DNA of 64,000 nt from Paratinospora sagittata (Eukaryota > Streptophyta > Magnoliopsida > Ranunculales > Menispermaceae), in the NCBI GenBank assembly GCA_035771175.1, contig CM069612.1, forward strand, positions 24,224,987 to 24,288,986, written 5' to 3'. Shown here in pieces: positions 11,901-26,900 of this stretch. The notes below the pieces were generated by a model. It worked only from the letters and a program-made list of their open reading frames with translations. It was not told the DNA's origin and searched no databases. Position numbers and translations under genes: made by a program. The stretch's first letter is position 1; the number at the start of each line of letters is the position of its first letter.

Positions 11901-14900
11901 TCTCTCACATCTCAAGTCTATCAAGGTCAGAAAGGGAGTAGGTTTAATCGCCTCGTATGCAACTCTATGGTCTCTATGGTTAGAACGTAATAATAGTCTT
12001 CAACAGTTCTTACAAGGACAACGATCATCTTTGGGATGATATCAGACTATTGGCGAGCTCTTGGGTTTACGCGTCCTCTTGGGGCAATGGATTATCATTA
12101 TCTAGCTAGCTTTTGCATTGGAGTAACTGTTTGTTGTCAAGTCAGTTTTTAATTGGAAGTTTTGTTGTCGGTTAGACAAGGATTGTACTAGAGGGAGGCC
12201 TGAGAATGAGATTCATTAGCACTCCTGGTGCTCTTTCAACACTTTTATACACATTTTATTCTAATTAATATACATCTTTTGTTTTTGCACACACACACAA
12301 AAAAAATGAACAAAAAGTTGTTACTTGGTGTGTCAAGAGAACACGATTAGAATTCCGCCAAAAGCAAGGTAAAGCGACTTGGGGAATCCTAAAAGTCACC
12401 ATTCTCCATTCAATTCAACAACCATAAGGACCAGTCAAAGAGATTTTACTTATATCAATGATATGGCCAATTATAAATGATTGGTTATGAGAACATGCAT
12501 AGGGAGCTGATCCATAAATGATGAAAGGAAAGAAATATATCAATTATTTTAATTTGAAATGTTTGCAGTAGCGATTGAATAAAGCTAAGTATTAAACCTT
12601 ATCAAAGTCCCCTTCGGTAGAGTTAGGTATAGATTATACACACAGAAAGTTGGATGCAATGGAGGGTGTCACAATGGAGATCACACCCCCAGTCTCAACT
12701 TCCCTCCACAAGAAAAATAGTACCCATTCATGCCCCTTGCTTGCAATCAATTATTCAAATCATTCAATATAGAAGAGTAAAATGTCAATGAAGCTTGTCA
12801 TTCCTCACGTAAACGGTCTAGGGACAATTGGAAGGCATCTATACTTTGGCAACGGCCTTGGATATCCTCCAATATTGAGTGGGCATGTTTCTTTTTCTCT
12901 AAAAGAAAAAGAGGAGAAAGGGTGAAAGAGACTATGAGAACAAGAGAGATCGAGAGCGCAAGAAAGATAAAAGGGGGTTGGTTAAAGAGACATGGAGATA
13001 GAGAGAGCAGGCAAGAGAGATAGAGAAAGTGAGAAGAATAGAGAGAAGAATAGATGAGAGGTGAGGAAAGATTGAGCTTGAGCTCTCATAACAATTGATG
13101 TAAAACAAAGGAAAAAAGAAAAAATAGAAGAAGAGGAAGAGAAGAAGTAGATATAATAATCAATATTTTTTTCATCCAATCATTCATTGTCTTACTCCAT
13201 CACAATCTCTTATTTATGGAAATAAAAAATTGTCTGATTTGATGCCTACTATAATTCAAAAACTAAATTATTAACTCAAGTTATTCAATTCAACTCAACA
13301 AAGCCTTTTTTCCCAAACTCAATAACAAAATTAGAAAATTACCTAATTCAATTCCAATTTCAATTTGTAAACTAAGATCCTCAATAACAAAATTAAAATC
13401 CTACTAAAAGAAAACTACTAGATTCCAAATAGAAATAAAATCTTTCTAAAAACAAATCACCTCAATCAAATAATTAATGATCTTAATAAAATTAAATATC
13501 TAAATACATTATTTAATTTCCATTCATTTACTGCATTACATATCTTTCATATGACCACTTTTTCCAGATTCTTATTTGAGAGATCTGAAAATGCACCTTC
13601 TCATAAGAGGTTCTATATGTCAGCCATTTTGCCATGAAGTTCTTAAGGCGAAGACTCACACATTAAAAACAAAAAAAATACGGCAAGGAGTTGAGATTAG
13701 GTAAATATAGAAGTTAATTAATAAAAGAAGTCAAAGATAAAGGATTTACCCAAAATTATTGGTAGCCAAAACAGTAGGTTTTCCTAGTATTGGTGCTTCC
13801 TGTAATGAAAACCACATTAGAGATCGAATACACCAGTAAAACAGTGTCATTCATTAAGATGTAGGGCCCTAAGAACACCATCATGAACCACCATGTCATA
13901 TTTGCAGATTCATATCTATCAGGTAGAATAGGCATAACAAGCAAATGACCACCAGAACCAACAAAGCATGTCATACCTGGAAATCCCCTTTACCATATAT
14001 TTTTTTAAAAAAATTATGTATGCTATTCAATTATCTGGACCGTGCATGAATTAATATCCAAAAATGAAGTAAGTCATTAAGTATCATACAGCCTGCATAA
14101 TAGTCACATTACCTAGCAGAAAATGGCAATTTCAACAGTGGCAAGTAGTTATTGTATAAAGCATTGGCATTGCAGCATTCATTTTCTGTTGGTTTGGTTG
14201 GGGCAAACATTGAATCTGAAAGGTTGCAGACTAGGAAATGAACAGAAGAAGATAGTAGAAAGAGAACAAGAAAATGCACACCATCTAATGCTCTATAAAA
14301 CTATCAAATGTGAGCGCAATTGTTTGGACATTGAATGGCTCCGTATCAAATGAATTTATAAGCAAATAGAATGCAAGACAAAGTGCAATACTGGAGGATT
14401 GAATTCATTATTGAATAGTCCAACACCATAGAGGATATCAAGCTCCATACTAAGGATCAAAAATTCATATTCTCCCTAAACTTCAATCCGTTAAAATTTG
14501 AAATTACTAAGGAGAAGTCCAATTAAACATATAACACTAACACTACAAACACCCTATTTAAAGCACTTTCTATAATTATTTCTTCTTCATATCTACTTTT
14601 ACCTTCTATAGTCTGTTTTCTTCTTTCTTACCTTCTCGTGGGTCAATCAGTTTTAAAAATCAAGATATTTGTCTAGTTGGTCAGTATAGTGAGTGATGTG
14701 TGCAGCCACTCATCATGGCTGATAGGTGGAAAAAGTTCTCGGCAACTGCAAGAAATTGTCTCTAGTAGCTCATACCGCTTATCCTTGTATGTCTTTTTGT
14801 TGTATAAGTGAGTGAGCTCCTTAAGCAACCGAGTCAGTCTCGTCTCTGATTCCTCATCTTTGAAGGTTGTTTTTTTGGGAATGCAAAAGGCAAAGTCAAG

Positions 14901-17900
14901 ACCGGTCAATAGCCAAAAGCATTGATAAAAGTATGGTAACAGAAAGGGAAAGAAACCAAGTTAGTAAAGGACTAGGGCAGAAGGAACCAAAACCTCAAGA
15001 TTCACTTTGACTCTCCCCGTTGCCAACTATGTTCTATTTGTAGGAAGAAAGTTGATGTATTGGTAGGCCAACCAAGCCCATCTCTAACTAAAGAGACACA
15101 AAGAGGCGAGACAGACCCCATTCATTGGCGATGTGCCAACGCTGCCTTGCTAGGACACAAGTATACATTTCTATCCATCGAATTTCATGCCGAGATGAAG
15201 CAATCTGAATCATCCATTCCAGTCATATATGCGGGACCGAAGGGAAGGATTGATTTGGGAGTTAGCTAGCATAATATAGCAAGTGGCCGCCCTTGCTCAA
15301 TTTGGGTCAAACCTTGATGTTGTGACTCAAGCTCCACTAGAATTTGTATCCAAAACCAATATTCTCTATTTCCCTTGATTTGACTCCAACCCATTTAGTT
15401 GCTTGCTGATATACCAAATTCACGTTTCTCCTAATCATGATATCCTCTATCTCCTTCCTATACCTATTACCATACTAATGTTTTAAGTCACTAATCTAAG
15501 TCTACCATATTGGTAACTTCTTTACCCGACTCATCTAAAATAGTACAAGAACCTTTACTTACCAATCACCACCTCATAGAAAGTGCAACCCATCATAGAA
15601 AGGGAACAACTTCGCCCATCTCTTAGTTTGATTAAGATTCATGTTCATAATATACCTAATAAACTCTTACGCTCACTATCAGCTACCAAGCAGAATCTTC
15701 CTTTCTCTATGCTTAAAGAATCTTCCTTTCTCTATGCTTAATGTCAACTAAACTATGTACAAAGGTAAAGTAAGTAATGCCTAACAGAAGAGTTTTTAAA
15801 AAACTAATCTAGCAAGCATAAATATAACACTAAAAATTGGTAAAGTAAGGAATTTACTACATATAATCATTTGTAGAAGTAGAAATACAAATGAAGAGAT
15901 AATGAAAGTTGAAAGCCAAGAAATACCAATGAATGAAAATTTAGGTATTTGAGATCAATTATTCACCTAGAAGAAGAAATAGGTGACGGTATGAACTATA
16001 GAGTTAAAGCAACATAAATTAAGTGGAAGAGCGCTTCTAGAGAATCATATGATCAATACATCCTATTAAAGTTCAAAGGAAAATTTTGTTATACTAATAT
16101 TAGGCCAGCCGTGCTCTATAAAATAGAATGTTGGATGACAAAGAAACATCACATTTACATACTAAGACGCATACGCGATAAAACATGGAAAGACAAATTG
16201 GAAATGAACATATTTGAGAAATGGTAGGAATGCCTCCATTGGAGATAAAATGAGAAAAAACTAATTCAAATGGTCCAGACACATAAAACAAACACCATTG
16301 GATGTGCAAGGAAGATTGACCTATTAACAATCCACGAAGATGAGGTAGAGTGAGTCATAGAATAAAATGGACAATGATAATATTGCTTGTTATATACATG
16401 TCAACTTAGCCTTTGATAGAGCGAATTGGAGGAAGGGGATTCAGCCCATTGTAGTGAGGAGAGTTGGGAAATACATTTGTGGAAAACTATAGATACTAAA
16501 ACCATAAATTACATAGGGTATAGCAAAATCCGCTCAAGATATGATGTGCGAGTTTACCTATGGGAAGCCAAGGAAGGCGGAATTCATGATCATCTCCTTG
16601 CTTGGGAAGTAGTGGTAATGGAACACCCGAAAGAGAAAAGGGGGGTTAGAGATAGGCAATATTGCTTGAAAAAGAAGGCATTAGTCGCCAAATGGCTTTA
16701 GAGTCTCCCCCTAGAACATGAGGTTTTATTGGTCAAGGTCATTAAAGGTAGATATGGTCTCTAATAATAACTGAGATACAAGTCCAACTCTTAAAGAAAC
16801 ATATAGTAAGGGTGAGCTTCAAAACCAATAACCCAAAACACCTGCCCAACCTGATCCAAACCGATCAAGTTCGGGCGGGTTCTTTCGAGGGGTGGCAATT
16901 GGTGTCCGAACCCATTTGTCCGATATCGTCCCGCCTAATAATAAGCGGGTATGAAAATTAGTTACTTAAAATCGGGTGGGGTATGAAAAAAATTTGGTGT
17001 CCGTTTTTAAAAGCAGACCAAGTCCGGGCGGGGAGGAAAAAAACAGGTACCCGGTTACCAGGGGTAAAAATGTATTTTTTTTTTAGGATTATGTACATAT
17101 ATATAACCCAACAATGACTCTTGATTATCTATACTAATATAATAAATCTTCTTAGAACTTTTCACCGCATGGCCATTTTTGCATTTCTTCCACATTTGTT
17201 GTCTTTTATTCTTTGCCAAAAAATTAGATATTTAATTAATAAGGGTATTTGGTAACTAGATATTAAAAGAAAGATGCTATTTTTAATAGTTAAATAACTT
17301 CCACTACACTTCCCTTTACATCTCATATTTTTGTGTCTACGCATAAAATTTCTATTTTACACTTTCCAAATTTAAATTTTTATTCTTTTTTGTTATTTTA
17401 TTTTAAAATAAAATTATATTTTAATTACAAAAGTAAAATTTTAATTTTTAAAAGTTACATGGAACGCATGTGCCCACATTCTAGTATATATAACTCTTTG
17501 GCTATATATATAATATTATATATTGTACTGTATTCTACAATAATGCCAAAGACTTTTGGTTATTGTATAATTTATAATAATATTATAGATTATACTGTAT
17601 TATTTTTATTTATATAAAGTCGGGCAACCCGTTTTTTTTTTAACCATACATATATGGACAAAAGGCTTACTGTCCATTTTAAAAGCAAGTTGAGTACGGA
17701 CACACTATGTGTTCCTAAGTATAAGGGGTTGTTCGTACCCGTTTTTGTCCGTACATGCATTTTTGCCACCCCTAGTTCTTTCCCTATTGTCAGGTAGGTC
17801 GAGTGTATAAAAACAATAACCTAAATAGTCGAGTTAGATTTCGGGTTGAAAAAATTAAACTTGACTTCCACCCAACACATACATACATACAGGCGCGCAT

Positions 17901-20900
17901 ATATATAACATATAATAAAAGCAAGGGAAAAAAATTTGACTCGTGCACAACCCTAATATATAGGAGTTTTGCAAGTTTACTTCCTCCACATATTTTATCT
18001 TTTTGAGATCATTGACATTTGGGATTAAAAAAAGATCTTCCATTAGATTTTAGGAGGGCACATAAGGCAGAGAGGAAGCACTTAATGTGTCATTTTCTGC
18101 ACCTATGCACTCCCATACCTCTCCACAATGAACCAACCTCTACTTCCTTGTTCTAATGATTCCCCATTTACTTTGTCTCTATGGCCAAAATTGCTTGAAG
18201 CAATTGGTAGGATGTGGGTTCCTCCTCGACATTGAGTCAATTTTGTGAGGATTTCTTGTCATGAGCTGAATTCAAAAGGTGAGTCATGTGGAATTATGCA
18301 ATTCTCAACTTGTTTCGGAGTATGTGATTTGAGAGAAATTATACTATTTTTGAGAATTGTTATAACAAATGGAGAAGGTGTGACCGTGTGGAGCATTGTT
18401 AGATTTAGAGTTTTCTCTTCTTTTTCTTTTTTTTTTTTTTTTTTTTTTGAGAAAAGATTTAGAGTTTCCTCCTGATTGAAGTTGGATAAAATTTAATTAG
18501 GGATTAGACTGTGTTGTTTTAATTTATAGTTGTTCAAATTTTTGTCCAAAGGATTCTTGTCCTATGTTTTGTAGCCTTCTACAAATGTAGAGTCTTAGGA
18601 GGGCCTTTTTGGTTATGGTCCTAGTTTTTGGTATTCTTATCTTTTAAAATTAATCTTCTTGTCCAATGTTTTATAGTCATTAAGGCTTTTTCTTCCAAAA
18701 TCTCATCGCCCACAATGACTTGATTTCCATCCAGATTACAAATTTATAACCAAGATGTGAAAGATTAATCAAGGAAAATGGTTAAAGTTTAGATATTATT
18801 TAAGGTTACATCATTTAGTTATTTAATAGGTTGCATGATTGAGCAATCAGAATAAGAAAGGTATATTCATATTATTCAATGTCAACCATAATGACGTAAA
18901 ATTGAAGAATAAAATCACATGAGATATTAGAGTTGGGTATATATCTAAAATATAACAATGACTTAGGATTGTGCTCTATTTGGAGCATTGTATGTCCCTC
19001 TACTAGCCAGGCAATCCTTATCAACAAAGTACAATGAGATGCACATGATGCCTCCTCATTAATTTAGATTTCCCATCCTTAAATAACTAGTCGGTAAATT
19101 TTTTAGCTACTACGCTAACCAATTTGAACAAATAAGAACTTTGTGTTTCCACTTATACAAGTGTGAGTTAGACTACTAGTATGCCCAAAACAACAGATAA
19201 GATGGCATATTAGTACCCAGTAGATAACTATTAATTTTTTTTCTACCAATGAAAATGAAGGTTTTTTGAAATTTAGAACTCTTTATCTGCAAATCATGAG
19301 CATTTGCTAAAAACGTCTTAAAAAATGTGAGAGAGAAAGAGGGAGAGAGAACTTGTTGACATGTAATGTTTGTCAAAACACATTTCTCTGCAATCTTGCA
19401 CTATGACCAAAAAAATGTCATCACCAAGCACTTTTTTCTTAGAAGAAACAAGTTATGTCCCCCAAGGTATCGGGACCCACTTCAAGCTCGTTAATTTTGT
19501 CAGACTCGTGGGGTTCGCCGGACTACGTCCCGCTCATCCTACGTCCACCCACTAATCCTCTCACCAATTTAGAGGGACACAAGGGTTGGGGTTCGAACTT
19601 GGAACCTCCTGGTTCCTCATCCATCACCCCAACCACCCAACCACTTGGCCAACACCAAGTGCTTGATCATCACCAAGCACTTGGTCCACCAACAGTATTA
19701 ACCAAATATTCCAGTATATTTGGAATAAAATAATTGAAATAAAAAATATTTATTTCAAATTATTCCAGTATATTTTATGGAAAATTATGTCCAAATTGAT
19801 GCCTTCAGACTAATAATTCTTGTTTCCTGTCCAAAAAAAAAAATTTCTTTTTGTGTTGCACTAAAGTCATGTTTACGATTTTACCCACCCCCTTGTATTG
19901 TATTTCTGGGGGTAATTTCTAGAATCCTCTTTCTAATATCTTTGTGGAATTTACTGACCACACCATGATTGCAAAGAAGGAAGAAGAGAATAGAAAAGAT
20001 TGTCTGTGTACTTTCCTTTTATTTCGTAACAGCTACTTGCACACACTACTATTAATCAGAAGAATAACGAAACATACATGAAGAGCATACATACACATAT
20101 AAACACTATCAACAGTATAAACACTGGACATAAATTAACCAGCGTACCTCATATTCCTCAAATTCATGGCCTTCAATGACCACTATGCTGGGAACATGGC
20201 TAGGAGGAGGGCGGAGCAGCCCTTGAGCTTGTTCCCAGGTAAGCTTTATTTCTATCATGTCTTCATTTTCAATCCGTAGCCGTTTACTTTTGGAGCCAAG
20301 AGTGCTGCTTTTCCTCTTACTAGGGATGAGAGAAGACTTGGCACTGTGCACTTCTTTTGCTATGTAAGCTGATTTATCAACTTTGGACCATGTACTTGCA
20401 GTATGTGTTGAATTAACCTGATACATTTACAAATGACTAGTTGATTCTGCAGGAACAGAGAAAAACTTAGGACAAATTCAATAGGACTAGTTTCACTATT
20501 ATCAACCTCTGCATTTGTGGAGACACCATTTCCAGTCTTCAGTGTTCGATTTCCCTGGTAATTAAACATATAAAAATCAACAATAGTGACAGAAGATCCG
20601 CAGATGCAGAAATAAACATGAAGCTTTTGCACAAACATTTGTTTGAAAATCATTGGAATGTATAAACAATAACAGCAGGCAATGCTAACATAGCGGAAGT
20701 GATTTCGGCATGAATGCTCTGGCAGAAAAGAACATAGTCATAAGACAAACCATCCAAGCAGCTAAACAAGGCCTGCAAGACAAAGGAGCTCGACCTAGAG
20801 GAGGAAGGAGGTGATTAAGGGCAAGAGAAAACTGCAGCAAGAAGGGAAGCTAAAACGGAGGTGGTGGAAGTTCAGCTCAAGAAGGAGAAACGGATGGCAA

Positions 20901-23900
20901 GGCAGAAATGCAGAATCACACACCATTTCTTCTCACAGAATCAAATTTCAAGAAGCAATCCAGTTTGGTGTCCACCATCCACCATAAACTCCAATAACAG
21001 CAACATATCACCTATTAAAGTTTGCAATAAGTCACCTAAAACAGCGCTAAATCATGCAAGCTTAATCACATTTGAAATTACAGCTAAGAATTTGGAAAGA
21101 CCTCATAAATCTTTGGACTGAGCTAGAGCTTCATGATGCACCCAGTCATTGCTAGCTGAACTACTATCTATACAAATGTGATCTTGAACTCCATGCTTTT
21201 CCACCCAATAAGCTAAGTTCCTTGGCTAAAGCCATGCAACACCAACACGAACATCTCCTTCATACGTTCTTTGACTAAATCTATGCAACATGAACATCTC
21301 CTCCAATCTACCGGACCAAATCAACTCTATTGAATATCCTAGGGGAAACTGGAAACCTAGGAGCAGTAAGAACCACGAAGCAGCAGACATCCCTACTAAT
21401 CGCCAATTCACTATGCAACTTGCACCACAAGCATGGAACAATAGGATGAGCCTCTTTCTGGCAGATAACGTGGGAATCACATATCATAGAAGCAGCCAAC
21501 TAACAAGTGTGCCATTTTGGCATGCAAGGAGGCAAAATGAGCAAACTATCTTTGTTCTTATTTGCATCTGCTTTCAAACTTTCTGTATAAGTCTTTTTAA
21601 TATCTGAAAGAAGTCCAACACCACAGCTGATGCCTGGCAAAGAATGCTATAAGTATGGCTTCCATCCCATTCATTGCTGTGTTACCCAAGTGCATACTTA
21701 ACGCACGTTCTTACACAGGACAGGTGAGAAAAGACCACCTCTGAAGTGGATTCTGGTCTTCAACAAGTTCAGTTTGAACAGAAAATAGAGAAAATAAAAT
21801 AAAATACAAGGCAGAGAGAACACCAATTGGCTTTCTATCTAACTCAGAATAGCAGATGGGCAGAGACTACTCCTGAATTGAATAACTTCTATAACAAAAA
21901 ATAGACAAATAAGAAAAGGAAAGACAGACCTATATTTAGCTATTAAAACTAAAATGAACAACAATACAATGATCAAATCACATTGTGTTGCAAGTGGTAA
22001 CCAACTAACCACCATGATATGAAATGAAGGGAAAAACAAAAAGATATAAAGAAAAGAAAGAGCTGCAAATAATAATTTAAACATAGTGATGGTATCTAAC
22101 AGAAGGAACCTGGTCAGATGGAGGAACATTTGAAGAAGCCTTTCTAAATCCCATTACCAACTTTCCATCAGGATCTATGCGACTGAACGTTACTGAGCAA
22201 AAGAAATTCAGTCTCAGTTTTAAAGAGAAAAAGAGTAACAAACAGATAAATAGACAAAAGGAATAAATAACGAAAGAACAGATATAAACATTCAAATCAG
22301 TGTATCACGGTGCTTACACGCTGTCATTGTTGTACTGGTTTCATTTAGTATTATAAATAATATATTGTTTCTTCTCCAAAAAAAAAAAAAAATTCAAAGT
22401 CAGTAAAAAAGAGGGCTTCAAAATGGAAGGACATAATGATAATATGGCTGAAAGAGGGAAGATGATATTCACTGAAACATTTATGGTTTTACAAATTTAA
22501 AAGCTTTCAACTTACATAATATGTCTCAGGAGTAGGAAATATCATGAGATTCAGCAGCATTAACTCCATTCCCATAGATAAGGATAATATGAATGGCAAG
22601 AAAAATATCTAAAAGTTCAAGCTCAACTTCTCTCTAAACTGCAGATAATAAAAATGTAGGATTGTTTCAAGAATGTTTTCAAGCAGAAAATTTATGTAAA
22701 AATTAAACAACCTGGAGAACTACATATTTTTGTGAATTGATATTGTTAATCTGTATTTTTTGTTACTACATATATTATTGAAAATCTTTTGGAAGTTTGT
22801 AGAATCTTATGATCCAAAATTCAGCGGAATGATCACATCTGAAAAACTTCCTCATTAGTCCTACATAGGAATATAGGATCATGATCATAATAGTCACTAC
22901 TCAGGAAGTTTTAACAATTTTTTTTAACTCTAACAAACCAAGTTGCAAGTCATCCTCTCACAACCTAATCACATGTTTCTCAATCACCACTCATCACTGC
23001 CAAGCACCAGTGTTGTCAAGGCGGAAAGGCGGTGGTAGGCGGTAATATATATATGTAATTATTAATTTAATTTATATATTAAATTATATGTAATTATTAA
23101 TTTAATTCAGAAGTTGAAGTGGAAGAAAGGATTTCGCGGGTTTTAACAAAAAAAAAATTAAAAAAAAACCCTTTAAAAAAAATATTTGCTTAGACCTCCC
23201 CAAACAGCCTAGACGGTGGTCTAGAAGGTGCCACTACCCAAGGGGCCTAGGCGCCGCCTTGACAACACTGCCAAGCACAAATGTCACCCTCCTTTGTTCT
23301 CCCTCAATGGCATCATCATATGTACTCCTCTTAGATTAGCCACCTTTTTCTTCATGAAGAGAAGTGAAAACACGTAAAAAAAGGAGTTATGGTTGTTTGC
23401 AGTCATGCCATTGGGCAACGACAATTGCATTGGGGTGAAGCACTTCTGGTGCTTCCAAATTTGTATGATGCTTATTATAAATTAATACAATACTCTCTTT
23501 GTTTCTGCTAAAAAAAACACGTGAAAGAATAGTAATGAGAATTTGTGCAATCTGGAAACATGAAGAGATTTTGGCCCATTACCACAATTGCCCTGCATTG
23601 CGAAGAACAAATCAATGTGGAATCATGTTTACATCCCCCATGTTGCTAGTTTCTTTGTTTTAGTATTTGCTTTCTTCCCTATTCAATTGGGCTCTTCAGG
23701 CTCTGCTGGTCAATCCTTGTTGGATTAGTTAGTCAATTTTAGGATTGGGTTTTGCTCCCGTTCTTTTTCTTTTTCTTTTTTCGGTTGAGAAGTTGATTTT
23801 CCATTATTGTTTAGACTTACTTTGAAAACTTGTTATAATCAAGATTGCTAGAATCAAAATCCTACAAAGGATCAATAAGGGGAGCTTGAAAATCGAATCG

Positions 23901-26900
23901 TAGATGTAGAATCAGATTGGGAATCAGAAGAATTTATGAACCATGACAAAGATTTCTTATAAATATATCTAAATATTGAAAATTGTAAGACAAAACACAT
24001 TTAAAGCAAACCAAATAAAAAATTGAAAGAATTTAGTATAGCAGAGGCCTGGTTTACATTTAGTAAACATATTAGGAGATCAAGATTTGAGTTTTTACTT
24101 TACACTAATAAATTATCAATTCAATTGCATATAAATTGAACAAAGCTTATCAAATTGCAATATAAAGCAATATATGCCAAAATCTCAACTAGTTCCAAAG
24201 ATGCCAAAAATAGTAAAGTATGATAAAAATGGAGAAGAAAAACAAAGAAGAAAAAGAATGAGGAAAGGGGGAAAAGTAGGAAAAGTAGGAAAGATAGAAG
24301 ACAAAAAAAATAAAGAAAAAGCACTAACATGAAGTGAAAAAATAAAACAAAATAAGAAGAATAAGCGGAAAAAAAAAAAAAGGAAATGGAGAAAATGGGA
24401 AAAAACACATTTATGGATTGTGTTCCTAAGGGATGGGATTCATCAACTTTGTCCTTTGATACTCACAAGTTACAATTTCCTTTGTCGTTAAATTCCCATG
24501 CTCATTGATTGGTTTGAGCAATCAATATTGGTTTAGGAAAGTCTGGGCTTCAGCTTTATTAGCTTTGGGATTAAGCCTCATGAACCCAAAAGTTTCTTGT
24601 CTTTAGGTCACGAGTTCACAACTCAAGATGGATCGATAGAATCAGGCTAAGATCAGGATCCTTCAAGATTCTACAATTTGGATCAGGATCCTACCTTTGA
24701 CTCTTTTATGAAAATATTCTCATTGGAATCCAAATTGGAGAGGATTAGTGGGATCATTAGATTGTACGATCCGGATCAGAATTCTATCAACCATGGTTAC
24801 AATGCATGGTTTAAGTCTTTTCATTTAAGCAGCAAATACCTTTGCAAACTGGGTTTGAGGGAATTCTCTGTACCAGAAAAAATCTATAAACAAATAAGTA
24901 AAAAACCTTTTTCATGAGATTCTTTCTGCATTATTTTTTATTTGAACTAGCGGCTGCTATTGGTTCTGAATGCCGAAAAAGAGAGAATCATGGTTCTTAT
25001 CTTTATGTTCAGAAATCAAACTTCCCTTTCCAAGAGATAAGAGTTTGTATGTTGATTGTTTCCCGGCTGTTCGACAGAACTATTCATTATTTCACAACCT
25101 CCATGAATACATGGATGTCGAAGATCAAAATCTAGAGAAGACCTCGAATTAAACCAAAATCTAGAGAAGACACTAGATGTTAATGTAAGGCATTGTCCGC
25201 ATCCGGTGTTTGACACACAAATTTACAGTATTATCAGCAATTGCTAAAGTGTGGCCTCATTTCTACAGCAACTACAAGTGTTTCAGTGCAACTCTAAAAT
25301 AGTTGAAGTTGACAGTGGCCCAAATACCTCATTTCTATAACAGCTGCCTCGGAAAATGAAACAAATACTAAATAATTGGACTACAAAATGTTTTAAAGGC
25401 TTCCTCAATGGAGTTGTAATAGCAAAGAACAGTAATAGCTACAGGTAAAATTCTATTCACTCCAAGTCAAAAAGTGGGAATTTCAGCTAGCTCCTAGCTT
25501 TGCTAATACTTCAACAAAGGTTTCGAAGGCATAAGGCTTTCTGGGGGACTTGCCTCCCTGCGGTTTCAATCATCACCTACGAGAATTTGAAACTCCGATA
25601 GGAGCTTGAGGGAGAACCCCCTAATCAGGGTACTTCCTAGAGTTAAGGAAGCCTGCTTCGCTCACTCCTTTTTTTTTTTCAAAAGAAACAAAAAATTGTT
25701 GTATATATTGATGAAATCAGCGAGACAAAGTAACTGTACATTGTGGCCAAAACAATGACCCTTCCTATGGCTATACAAAGTTGCCCCACCCCTTAAGCCA
25801 ATCGCTTATAGCATAACCCTTAGACAAGCTACTATTACCAACCCAAAAGGAAGCCAGCAAGTGGGATTTCTCCCAAACAAGGACAGCTTGATGCGTCTTG
25901 TCATCAAAAACCCTCAAATTTCACTCTTTCCAAAGAGACCATAGCATCGATAGGCAAACCACCTGCCAGTGTCCCCTCCAGCCTGGTTGAATGCTATTAA
26001 TGAAAGGGAAAAGACCGGTGTTATCCTCATCAACATCCTCCACGTGCACGATGGGGAAGTGATGACACCATCTACGCCACACCTCTTTAGAGAATGGGCA
26101 GTTCCAAAGTAAATGGCCAATAGATTCCGAATTCTGATTACAAAGATAACACCAAGATGGAGATAAGCACATATTTAACATGTCGTCAGTGTTCAAACCA
26201 TGGGCAGCCACCCAACCCAAAAATTTAACTTTAGATGGTACTTGCGCTTTCCATATGAGGTTATAGTGAGCGAAGGAGGGGATATTAGGGTCGTCAAGGA
26301 TAGCATTGAGGAAGGATTTGGAGGTAAAATTGCTCGTTGGATCCCAAGGCCAAAGAATTCTATCACTATCCCCAGATAGTTCACACCCCTCAAGTATGCT
26401 AAGAGGGGAATCGATGTCCCCCTCCCTAAGGGGATAAAAATTACTACCTAAGTGCAGATCCCATCCCCCTATGGTTCCTCCCCTAGGATCTTGGGCTCTC
26501 CTAAAGGTCGCTAACGGTTTATTATGGTGTAAAGAACATTGATAGAGACTAGGAAACAGATTCTGAAAAGCTTCATTCCCACACCATGGGTCTTCCCAAA
26601 ACCTAATGGAATCACCTCTTCCGGGTTTAAGTCTGATGAAGGGAAAATAGATTAGGTAGACAGAAGATATGAATTTTCAAGGACCCCTAAATGTCGATCT
26701 GGTTGCTAACCCAGCATCCCTGCGATTGTCCCTCAATCCATGCCTGCTACAGATAACTCTCTGTCATAATTGGTCCGTTTCACGAGAAAATCACCATAAC
26801 CATTTGCCAACCAAGGCTCTGTTCCTAATAACAATATTCGCTACACCCACCCCACCTTGCTCGATCCTCCTTTGAACAGTACTCCAAGCCACAAGTTGTG

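Noticed and set aside
19455..19733. Open frame on plus strand in VAL intron 10
   Set aside because: It overlaps the SINE body and its flanks and has no conserved protein features.
20861..21607. Several open frames in VAL intron 8
   Set aside because: Composition is intron-like, there are no family motifs, and they have no splice context compatible with the VAL frame.
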